Source of the DNA: CBDHEY01 sp965262305 | GTDB lineage: Bacteria > Pseudomonadota > Gammaproteobacteria > Pseudomonadales > Cellvibrionaceae | Assembly (NCBI GenBank): GCA_965262305.1 | Contig: CBDHEY010000002.1 | Location: 1,364,001 to 1,428,000 of the forward strand | Direction of reading: 5' to 3' | Length of the DNA: 64,000 bases | Part shown: positions 36,596-43,489 of the stretch, one piece after another | Position numbering within the stretch: the first letter of the stretch is position 1 | Layout: every line of letters begins with the position of its first letter | The notes under the pieces: model-generated | Database searches by the model: none | Told to the model about the DNA's origin: nothing | The model's input: only the letters and a program-made list of their open reading frames with translations | Position numbers and translations under genes: made by a program

Positions 36596-37203
36596 TGGAA
36601 GGCTTATTAAGTATTTTTGTTGAGTCCATATTTATTAAAAATATGGCTCTCACTTTCTTTTTAGGAATGTGTACTTTTTTGGCGATTTCTAAAAAGGTTG
36701 ATGCCGCAATCGGGTTAGGTATCGCGGTAATTGTTGTTTTAACTGTGACAGTTCCTGTAAACAATCTGATCTATACCTATTTACTATCTGAGGGTGCGCT
36801 TGCTTGGGCAGGTTATCCAGAAGCTGACCTTAGCTTTTTAGGATTAATTAGTTACATCGGAGTTATCGCAGCTATCGTACAAATAATGGAAATGTTTTTA
36901 GATAAATATGTTCCAGCACTGTACAACGCATTAGGTGTTTTCCTGCCGTTGATTACGGTGAACTGTGCAATATTAGGTGGTGCTTTATTCATGGTAGAGC
37001 GTGATTATAATTTTGCTGAAAGTGTTGTTTTTGGTGCTGGCTCTGGAGTGGGGTGGGCGTTAGCAGTTGTCGCCCTTGCAGGTATTCGTGAAAAAATGAA
37101 GTACAGTGATGTCCCGGCGGGGCTTCAGGGTTTGGGTATCACCTTTATCACCGTTGGCTTGATGTCTTTGGGCTTCATGTCATTTGGCGGTATCGCGCTT
37201 TAA
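36595..37203 (+). CDS. nqrE: Na+-NQR subunit E
   Basis: 202 residues, six predicted membrane helices. Partner of NqrD; conserved LTFFLGMCTFLAISKKVDAA and PLITVNCAILGGALFM with the Cys that helps hold the membrane iron-sulphur cluster. One-base overlap with nqrD (TAATG) implies coupled translation. AGGAGG lies about 8 bases upstream. Confidence 0.96.
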   Translation: MEGLLSIFVESIFIKNMALTFFLGMCTFLAISKKVDAAIGLGIAVIVVLTVTVPVNNLIYTYLLSEGALAWAGYPEADLSFLGLISYIGVIAAIVQIMEMFLDKYVPALYNALGVFLPLITVNCAILGGALFMVERDYNFAESVVFGAGSGVGWALAVVALAGIREKMKYSDVPAGLQGLGITFITVGLMSLGFMSFGGIAL

Positions 37204-37228
37204 TTAACCGACGAGGAATCCATAGAGT

Positions 37229-38452
37229 ATGAGTATTGAAATTATTTTGGGTGTGGTTATGTTCACCCTGATCGTACTGGCCTTAGTTGGGGTGATTCTT
37301 TCTGCCCGTTCTCAGCTAGTTAGCAGTGGTGATGTGACGATTAATATCAACGGTGAAAAAGACGTTACTGTGGCGGCTGGCGGTAAGCTACTTCAAACTC
37401 TTGCAGAAGCTAACTTATTTCTACCTTCTGCATGCGGAGGCGGTGGAAGCTGTGCTCAGTGTCGTTGTGTCGTGAGCGAAGGTGGTGGTTCGATGCTACC
37501 TACGGAAGAATCGGCATTTACTAAGCGTGAAGCCAATGAGGGGTGGCGTTTAAGTTGTCAGGTGCCGGTTAAACAAAACATGAAAGTTGAGGTACCTGAA
37601 GAAGTATTTGGTGTGAAGCAGTGGGAGTGTACTGTTGAGTCTAATCCAAACGTGGCAACCTTTATCAAGGAGCTTACTCTTCGTTTGCCTGAAGGTGAAA
37701 ATGTTGATTTCCGTGCGGGCGGATATGTGCAACTAGAAGCTCCAGCGCATCACGTTAAGTTTTCTGACTTTGAAATCGAAGACGAATATCGTGGTGATTG
37801 GGAACATTTTGGCTTCTTTAACTTAGAATCGAAAGTGTCAGAGACTGTGATTCGCGCCTATTCAATGGCCAACTATCCTGAAGAAAAGGGTGTGGTTAAA
37901 TTTAATATTCGTATTGCCACGCCACCACCTAGAACTCAAGGGTTGCCGCCTGGGCAGATGTCATCTTACGTATTTAACCTCAAACCCGGCGACAAAATTA
38001 CCGTGTTTGGACCATTTGGTGAATTCTTTGCGAAGGAAACTGAAGCAGAGATGGTGTTTGTTGGTGGTGGTGCTGGTATGGCTCCTATGCGTTCGCACAT
38101 CTTCGATCAATTACGTCGTATTAAAACAGATCGTAAAATGTCTTTTTGGTACGGTGCTCGTTCATTACGAGAACTGTTTTATGAAGATGAATATGATCAG
38201 TTAGCTGAAGAAAATGAAAATTTTGATTGGCACATTGCACTTTCTGATCCGCAACCAGAAGATAACTGGGATGGTTTGACAGGCTTTATTCATACGGTTC
38301 TCTATGAGAATTATTTGAAAGACCACCCTGCTCCAGAAGATTGTGAGTTCTACATGTGTGGGCCTCCGATGATGAATGCTGCGGTGATTAAAATGTTGAA
38401 AGACCTCGGTGTCGAAGACGAAAACATTATGCTTGATGATTTTGGTGGTTAA
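37229..38452 (+). CDS. nqrF: Na+-NQR subunit F (NADH-oxidising)
   Basis: 407 residues. One N-terminal membrane helix (about 3-25), a 2Fe-2S ferredoxin domain with ACGGGGSCAQCRC and a later Cys in RLSCQVPV, then the FAD domain (RAYSMANYP) and the NAD(P)-binding domain (FVGGGAGMAPMRSHIFDQL, then YMCGPPMM), ending LDDFGG. It is the electron entry point: NADH to FAD to 2Fe-2S. A terminator hairpin follows 30 bases after the stop. Confidence 0.97.
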   Translation: MSIEIILGVVMFTLIVLALVGVILSARSQLVSSGDVTININGEKDVTVAAGGKLLQTLAEANLFLPSACGGGGSCAQCRCVVSEGGGSMLPTEESAFTKREANEGWRLSCQVPVKQNMKVEVPEEVFGVKQWECTVESNPNVATFIKELTLRLPEGENVDFRAGGYVQLEAPAHHVKFSDFEIEDEYRGDWEHFGFFNLESKVSETVIRAYSMANYPEEKGVVKFNIRIATPPPRTQGLPPGQMSSYVFNLKPGDKITVFGPFGEFFAKETEAEMVFVGGGAGMAPMRSHIFDQLRRIKTDRKMSFWYGARSLRELFYEDEYDQLAEENENFDWHIALSDPQPEDNWDGLTGFIHTVLYENYLKDHPAPEDCEFYMCGPPMMNAAVIKMLKDLGVEDENIMLDDFGG

Positions 38453-38471
38453 GGTTATTTCTCGTTTTATT

Positions 38472-39515
38472 ATGTGTAATGAAAAAGGGCCTTTATTGGC
38501 CTTTTTTCGTTTGATTACAACTCTTGTATTTGTATTTCTTGTCAGTTGTTCTGAAAATCAGAACTCTTATGTGTTTGTGCTAGAAGGCAAAACCATGGGG
38601 ACAACCTATCAGGTTAAGGCACTCGCGAATCATAGAACAATTATTTCTGAGTCGGCGCTGCAAATTCAAGTCGATAAAAAGCTTGAGAGCTTTAATCAGA
38701 TTGCATCGACTTATTTGTCTGATTCAGAATTGTCTTTGCTTAACCAGGCAGAAATAGCGGAATGGCATGTGCTTTCAGAGGTTCTCTTTGATTTAATTAA
38801 AGTGAGTATGCAAATAAGCGAGAAAACATCGGGTGTATTCGATGTCACTGTCGGCCCTTTGGTAAATCTTTGGGGGTTTGGACCGGAAAAACACGATGTT
38901 GAGCCAACCGATGAAGACGTTGAACAATTGCTACAGAATATTGGTCATAGATATATTGAGTTAAAGCCGGAATCATTGGAGTTTCGTAAACAAAAGGATA
39001 TCTATATCGATCTTTCCGCGATTGCCAAAGGCTACGGCGTTGATATGATAGCTCAGCAACTGAGCGAATTTGGTTTCAATGATTTTATGGTTGAAATCGG
39101 TGGTGAAATTTACGTGTCAGGTAATAATCCTGATGGAAAGCCATGGATTATTGGTGTTGAAAAGCCTTCGCTTGCGCATGCGGGAGCTATTCAGGCAATT
39201 GGTATTAGTGGCGTGGGTGTAGCCACCTCTGGTGATTATCGGAATTATTATGAGAAAGACGGTAAGCGTATTTCGCATACCATTGATCCTGTAAAAGGCT
39301 TTCCAATAAGCCATAATTTAGCGTCGGTTACTGTTGTTGCTGAGTCGAGTATCTATGCTGATGCCTATGCTACGGCTCTCAATGTAATGGGTCCAGAAAA
39401 TGGGTTAAAATACGCTATTGCAAACGATATGGCTGCGTATTTTATTATTAGGGAAGAGCAAGATTTTGTTGTGAGATTTACTCCTGAATTTGCGAGGTTA
39501 ATGAAATCACTATGA
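38472..39515 (+). CDS. apbE: FAD:protein FMN transferase ApbE
   Basis: 347 residues from ATG 38472, just after nqrF. It attaches FMN to Thr of NqrB and NqrC. Lipoprotein signal with lipobox LVSC (Cys about residue 26) gives a periplasmic membrane-tethered enzyme. Motifs: GKTMGTTYQVKA, SGVFDVTVGPLVNLWGFG, YIDLSAIAKGYGVD and VEIGGEIYVSG, and metal-site SHTIDPVKGFPI. The start is uncertain: no clear ribosome site, and a terminator hairpin (38482-38507) overlaps the first codons, so ApbE output may be attenuated. Overlaps nqrM by 4 bases. Confidence 0.92.
   Translation: MCNEKGPLLAFFRLITTLVFVFLVSCSENQNSYVFVLEGKTMGTTYQVKALANHRTIISESALQIQVDKKLESFNQIASTYLSDSELSLLNQAEIAEWHVLSEVLFDLIKVSMQISEKTSGVFDVTVGPLVNLWGFGPEKHDVEPTDEDVEQLLQNIGHRYIELKPESLEFRKQKDIYIDLSAIAKGYGVDMIAQQLSEFGFNDFMVEIGGEIYVSGNNPDGKPWIIGVEKPSLAHAGAIQAIGISGVGVATSGDYRNYYEKDGKRISHTIDPVKGFPISHNLASVTVVAESSIYADAYATALNVMGPENGLKYAIANDMAAYFIIREEQDFVVRFTPEFARLMKSL
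38482..38507 (+). terminator. Terminator-like hairpin after nqrF, inside apbE
   Basis: Stem AAAAAGGGCC with GGCCTTTTTT (10 pairs, one G-T; 6-base loop). It ends nqrF transcription or attenuates read-through into apbE and nqrM, because it lies within the 5' codons of apbE. Confidence 0.65.
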
Positions 39516-39754
39516 TGGTATTTTTTATTACATTAGTTGTTATGTCTTTGGTTATCGCTGGAATGGCGATTGGCGTGATTATGGGTAAAGGGCCAATTAA
39601 GGGTTCTTGTGGTGGTATGTCAGCGGTAGGAATAGATTCCAATTGTGAAATTTGTGGTGGCAGCCCTAAAAAGTGTGAAACTTACAAAAAGGAAAAAGAA
39701 CAAGGACACAATACAAATCTTGCATACAACGCAGATGATAAAACAAGCTCCTAA
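39512..39754 (+). CDS. nqrM: Na+-NQR maturation protein NqrM
   Basis: 80 residues. Single N-terminal membrane helix (about 2-25), then a Cys-rich segment: SCGGMSAVGIDSNCEICGG and a following C near KKCE. NqrM is needed to assemble Na+-NQR, probably by delivering iron to the NqrD/E centre. Overlaps apbE (ATGA), showing coupled expression. Confidence 0.9.
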   Translation: MMVFFITLVVMSLVIAGMAIGVIMGKGPIKGSCGGMSAVGIDSNCEICGGSPKKCETYKKEKEQGHNTNLAYNADDKTSS

Positions 39755-39852
39755 TCGTTTTAGGATCAAAGGCTATAAAATTATCAGTTCTGTAAATTAT
39801 TCGTAGTCTTCTTAATGTTAGATAGTGACATTAACAGAAATTACTAAACTAG

Positions 39853-39878
39853 TGTTGTTATCGAATGTTGTTATCGAA
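39853..39878 (+). repeat. Tandem 13-bp duplication upstream of sthA
   Basis: TGTTGTTATCGAA occurs twice, head to tail and identical, 33 bases before the sthA ATG. It may be a slippage product or paired regulator sites. Confidence 0.7.
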
Positions 39879-39910
39879 CTCAAAGAATTTTTACCATTGG
39901 GAATCATTTA

Positions 39911-41305
39911 ATGTCAGATTTTGACTTGTTGGTTATTGGGGCTGGCCCTTCGGGTGAAGCGGCTGCTATGGCAGCAGCGAAAAGTGAACTCAAAGTAGGT
40001 GTTGTTGTTGATTCGGGTCTCTATGGTGGAAATTGCACACACCGAGGTACGATTCCATCCAAAGCACTAAGACATGCCGTAAAGCAAATAATCTTATCCA
40101 ATACCCAGCCTATATTTCGTTATATGGGAATGTCAAAACCTTTGAGTTATCCTCAAGTATTGAAAGCGGCGTCTAAAGTCATTCCTAAACAGGTCGAACA
40201 GCACCTTGAATACCTGAATAAAAACCGCGTTCATATTCATGAGGGCTTCGCAAAATTTGTTAGTAAAAATGAAGTTGAAGTGTCTGGCCCAAACGGATTG
40301 AAAGACTTAATATCTGCTAAAAATATTTTAATCGCTACTGGATCGCGTCCTTATCGACCAGCTGATGTCGATTTCAAACATCACCGAGTGTACGACAGTG
40401 ATACCATATTGGAGATGGAACATACTCCAAGGACTATGATCATTTATGGCGCAGGAGTTATTGGTTGCGAGTATGCATCAATATTTTCTGGGTTAGGTGT
40501 AAAAGTAGATTTGATTAATGGGCGAGAAAAACTATTGTCGTTTTTGGACGATGAAATTTCAGATGCGCTTAGTTATCATTTACGTGATTCTGGAGTTATG
40601 GTTCGTCATAACGAAGAACATGAGTGTCTCGAAGTCAGTGACCAAGGCGTTACCATGAAGCTTAAGTCTGGTAAACGCATAAAAGCAGACGCGCTATTAT
40701 GGTGTAATGGTCGGTCGGGGAATACGGAAAACTTAGGCCTTGAAAATATTGAAATTGAACCGAATCATCGAGGTCAAATTCAAGTCAATAAAGACTATAG
40801 AACAAAGGTCGATAATATTTACGCTGCAGGAGATGTAATTGGCTGGCCGAGTTTGGCTAGTGCATCCTATGATCAAGGACGTGCGGTTGTTGATGTGATT
40901 ACAGGACGAATACATCGTCATATATCTGAAGCTCCTACTGGTATTTACACATTGCCTGAAATTAGCTCAGTGGGAAGAACTGAAGCCGAACTCACATCAG
41001 CTAAAGTGCCTTACGAAGTGGGTCGAGCGTTTTTCAAAGATACGGCTCGAGGTCAAATAAGTGGTGAAGACGCTGGTGTGTTAAAAATTCTTTTTCACAT
41101 CGACACAATGGAAATTCTTGGCATTCATTGCTTTGGTGCCGAGGCTTCTGAAATCGTTCATATTGGCCAGGCTATTATGAGTCAAACAGCAGAGGCAAAC
41201 TCTATTGAGTATTTCGTGAATACTACTTTCAACTATCCAACAATGGCCGAAGCTTATCGCGTCGCCGCATTAAATGGTTTAAATCGAGTTAACAGGAATA
41301 GTTAA
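39911..41305 (+). CDS. sthA: Soluble pyridine nucleotide transhydrogenase
   Basis: 464 residues (E. coli SthA 466). Flavoprotein that transfers hydride between NADPH and NAD+. FAD motif VIGAGPSGEAAAM; the family-specific GGNCTHRGTIPSKALRH, where the usual disulphide pair of lipoamide dehydrogenases is replaced by a single Cys; NAD motif IYGAGVIGCEYASIF; and the C-terminal dimer part with NYPTMAEAYRVAA. Near nqr as in Pseudomonas, suiting a role in redox balance. GGGA 8 bases upstream of the ATG. Confidence 0.96.
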   Translation: MSDFDLLVIGAGPSGEAAAMAAAKSELKVGVVVDSGLYGGNCTHRGTIPSKALRHAVKQIILSNTQPIFRYMGMSKPLSYPQVLKAASKVIPKQVEQHLEYLNKNRVHIHEGFAKFVSKNEVEVSGPNGLKDLISAKNILIATGSRPYRPADVDFKHHRVYDSDTILEMEHTPRTMIIYGAGVIGCEYASIFSGLGVKVDLINGREKLLSFLDDEISDALSYHLRDSGVMVRHNEEHECLEVSDQGVTMKLKSGKRIKADALLWCNGRSGNTENLGLENIEIEPNHRGQIQVNKDYRTKVDNIYAAGDVIGWPSLASASYDQGRAVVDVITGRIHRHISEAPTGIYTLPEISSVGRTEAELTSAKVPYEVGRAFFKDTARGQISGEDAGVLKILFHIDTMEILGIHCFGAEASEIVHIGQAIMSQTAEANSIEYFVNTTFNYPTMAEAYRVAALNGLNRVNRNS

Positions 41306-41591
41306 AACTCAACCGTGCCTTTATTCGGTGCGGATTCGTTTATTAAGCTTATTTTAATTTACGCTGTCTTGTTTAGATAACCTGGTCAAACTATTCCCGA
41401 AAACATGCGTTCTATTTTTCAGTCTATCTATTTGATAAATTACTAATCAAATAGTGAATTTTAATTTACTTGTAGTTTTTGACGAGTTTGAAAACGAAAC
41501 TATTGAAGAGAATATATCATAGAGAATAGAAGTTCTGCTCCATTCTTTTCCACTCAAGAAAATGTTAGATAGGAGCAAATGCTTGGAAGTT
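41306..41591. other. Intergenic region after sthA, with an AT-rich palindrome
   Basis: No gene seen. A perfect 9-bp inverted repeat (41428-41436 with 41446-41454, 9-base loop) may be a weak terminator of sthA or an operator. Confidence 0.35.
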
Positions 41592-41622
41592 AAAAGAAAG
41601 ACGAATTATTCGTCTTTCTTTT
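41592..41622 (-). terminator. Strong terminator of the CBM48 gene
   Basis: Perfect 14-bp stem with a 3-base loop (41592-41605 with 41609-41622), 15 bases past the stop. On the minus strand the stem ends in TTTT. Confidence 0.75.
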
Positions 41623-41636
41623 AAAACAACGTAACT

Positions 41637-41945
41637 TTATATCACAACAACCGAATTTTCTTCATTGCCCATATTACTTGGAACATATTTATCAGCGGAA
41701 TAATCGTTTTCCCAACGTTCACCGTCGATAATGAAGCGGTATTGGTATTCACCATCTTTAGGTAAATCAATCGTTGTGGCATAGCTACCGTCTTTTTGCC
41801 TTTTTAGTACATCTTTGTCCTTATCCCAATCGTTGAAATCTCCAGCGATGCATAATGATTTTGCTCCATCTGAAAGTTCTTTAGGTGCAATAAACTTAAC
41901 TTTACAGATAGGTTTTGTTTTAAGGTATTTTTTTTCAAACGCCAT
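41637..41945 (-). CDS. Stand-alone CBM48 (glycogen-binding) protein
   Basis: 102 residues, one carbohydrate-binding module of the CBM48/isoamylase N-terminal type. Conserved pieces: VKFIAPKEL, CIAGDFNDWD, YATTIDLPKDGEYQYRFI and DGERWENDYSADKY. Such modules bind alpha-1,4-glucans and normally occur joined to branching or debranching enzymes or AMPK subunits; here it is alone. It may steer glycogen metabolism or act as an adaptor; pgm is elsewhere in the window. GGAG lies 8 bases before the ATG; a strong terminator ends it. Confidence 0.8.
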   Translation of the reverse strand: MAFEKKYLKTKPICKVKFIAPKELSDGAKSLCIAGDFNDWDKDKDVLKRQKDGSYATTIDLPKDGEYQYRFIIDGERWENDYSADKYVPSNMGNEENSVVVI

Positions 41946-42139
41946 TGCATGGTCTCCGTGATAACAATATAAAAACCCAATACATCTATGATTTATTCTA
42001 AGACTATATATTCTTAGAACAAGTATAATTTGTATTTGAAATTTCGCAGCGACAAAATGTGCCGAAGAGGTTTGTTATTGATATTTAAGAAAGAGCATTA
42101 TCGACTTTCGCCAATAATGGGTTGTATTCTAACATTTCT

Positions 42140-42580
42140 TTAATAAAAGGTTAATACATTCAAAGGGATGCGTGTCCCACTTAAATATCTATCGATATCG
42201 CCTAAAACAACAGGGCTGCGTAATTTATCGCTTTTTGATTTTATCTCTTCGTAGCTTAGCCATAAGGCTTCAATAATACCTTCGTCCAAGACTGCGTCTT
42301 CAATGAACTCAACCGGTTCGGCGATAAAAGTATGGCGAATGTAGGTCACGCCGTTACTTGGTGCAGTGTACTGATTTACACCAAGATAGTGGGATGGGTT
42401 AACTTTCCATTTCGTCTCTTCAAGGGTTTCCCGAATACATGCTTCGATTAATGTCTCTCCAGGATCAAGGTGACCAGCAGGCTGGTTGAATACGATTTCT
42501 CCGTCGGAATCTTCATGTACCATGAGGAATTTATCATCTCTAACAACAATTGCAGCGACTGTTGTATGTGGTAACCACAT
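42140..42580 (-). CDS. nudJ: Nudix hydrolase NudJ-like
   Basis: 146 residues. The Nudix box is complete: GHLDPGETLIEACIRETLEE then T, with Glu residues for Mg2+. NudJ-type enzymes remove phosphate from thiamine pyrophosphates and nucleotides, but the true substrate here is not shown. The rluE-nudJ arrangement, beside icd, is the same as in E. coli. Its ATG lies one base after the rluE stop, so the two are coupled. The mnmA gene that follows nudJ in E. coli is absent here. Confidence 0.88.
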   Translation of the reverse strand: MWLPHTTVAAIVVRDDKFLMVHEDSDGEIVFNQPAGHLDPGETLIEACIRETLEETKWKVNPSHYLGVNQYTAPSNGVTYIRHTFIAEPVEFIEDAVLDEGIIEALWLSYEEIKSKSDKLRSPVVLGDIDRYLSGTRIPLNVLTFY

Positions 42581-42581
42581 A

Positions 42582-43181
42582 TCAAGCTCTCCTTGTTTTT
42601 CTAGATTTTACGGGTTTTTGAGCCGTTAGGTGAACATGTTCATAGCGGAACTCGCCAGGTACTAGTTTTTCTATGTTCCACTGTCCAATCCCTATTCTAA
42701 TTAGTCTTAGGGTCGGGAAACCAACTCGAGCAGTCATTCGCCTTACTTGTCGATTACGCCCCTCACTAATTTTAAGTTCTATCCAGCTAGTGGGAATTGA
42801 CGCGCGTGAACGAATTGGAGGGACTCGTGGCCATATTGTGTTGTCAACTAGACTGTCAGTTAGCGGTTTAACCTTGGCTGGAAGCGTTATGCCATCTTTT
42901 AACTCGACTCCCTTGGAAAGTGATGATAGAGCGACTTCATCGATTTCGCCTTCGATCTGGATCCAATAGGTTTTCTCGAGTTTAAATCTAGGGTGAGATA
43001 TTTTATGTTGAAGCTGACCATCATCCGTAAGTAATACCAACCCTTCTGAGTCTTTATCTAATCGGCCGGCAGGGTAATAGTGTTTATCTTTGATATAGTT
43101 TGCAAGCGTAATGTCATTAGGCTCACCACTAAACTGGCAAAGAACATTGAAGGGTTTATTTAGCAGAATAATCTTTGCCAT
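42582..43181 (-). CDS. rluE: 23S rRNA pseudouridine synthase RluE
   Basis: 199 residues. A short RsuA-family enzyme without an S4 domain, as in RluE, which modifies U2457 of 23S rRNA. Catalytic Asp is in AGRLDKDSEGLVLLTDDG; others are KPFNVLCQFSG, the HPRFKLEKTYWI segment and GRNRQVRRMTARVG. First gene of rluE-nudJ, divergent from icd as in E. coli. Confidence 0.9.
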   Translation of the reverse strand: MAKIILLNKPFNVLCQFSGEPNDITLANYIKDKHYYPAGRLDKDSEGLVLLTDDGQLQHKISHPRFKLEKTYWIQIEGEIDEVALSSLSKGVELKDGITLPAKVKPLTDSLVDNTIWPRVPPIRSRASIPTSWIELKISEGRNRQVRRMTARVGFPTLRLIRIGIGQWNIEKLVPGEFRYEHVHLTAQKPVKSRKTRRA

Positions 43182-43289
43182 AGAACCTAGGGCTATCGGT
43201 AAGTGTTGCGCTGTTGAGAGTTTTAGTTTAGTTAATTTGTGGTTGAAAAACTATTTGTTTTGCAGCTCTAACAGACCTTACAAACACCT

Positions 43290-43319
43290 TTTACGTCGTG
43301 AGTTAAAGACTGGTATAAT
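43290..43319 (+). promoter_or_regulatory. Candidate icd promoter
   Basis: TTTACG (43290-43295), an 18-base spacer, and consensus TATAAT (43314-43319). The leader would be about 165 bases. Confidence 0.5.
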
Positions 43320-43396
43320 GCTTTGCGAAATACCTACTAATATTTAATGATCTCAGTCCTCTGAAATACTCATTAATAAGCAGTTTTCAAAAATGT

Positions 43397-43448
43397 CGTC
43401 TATGATTTGCTCAATCGCTAAGCTAGACGGGGTTTTTGTTCTTTTTTT
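43397..43448 (+). promoter_or_regulatory. Terminator-like hairpin in the icd leader
   Basis: Outer stem CGTCTA/TAGACG (43397-43402 with 43424-43429), inner GCT/AGC, then GGG and two T runs (43433-43437, 43442-43448). About 40-60 bases before the icd ATG, so it could attenuate icd. Confidence 0.45.
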
Positions 43449-43489
43449 ATTCAATTTATAGTCAATACCTTATACTACTAGGAATTACG

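Larger units (their letters stand above)
43182..43489. other. rluE-icd divergent region
   Basis: 308 bases. Contains the icd promoter candidate and a terminator-like hairpin in the icd leader, listed separately; no gene is seen. Confidence 0.5.
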
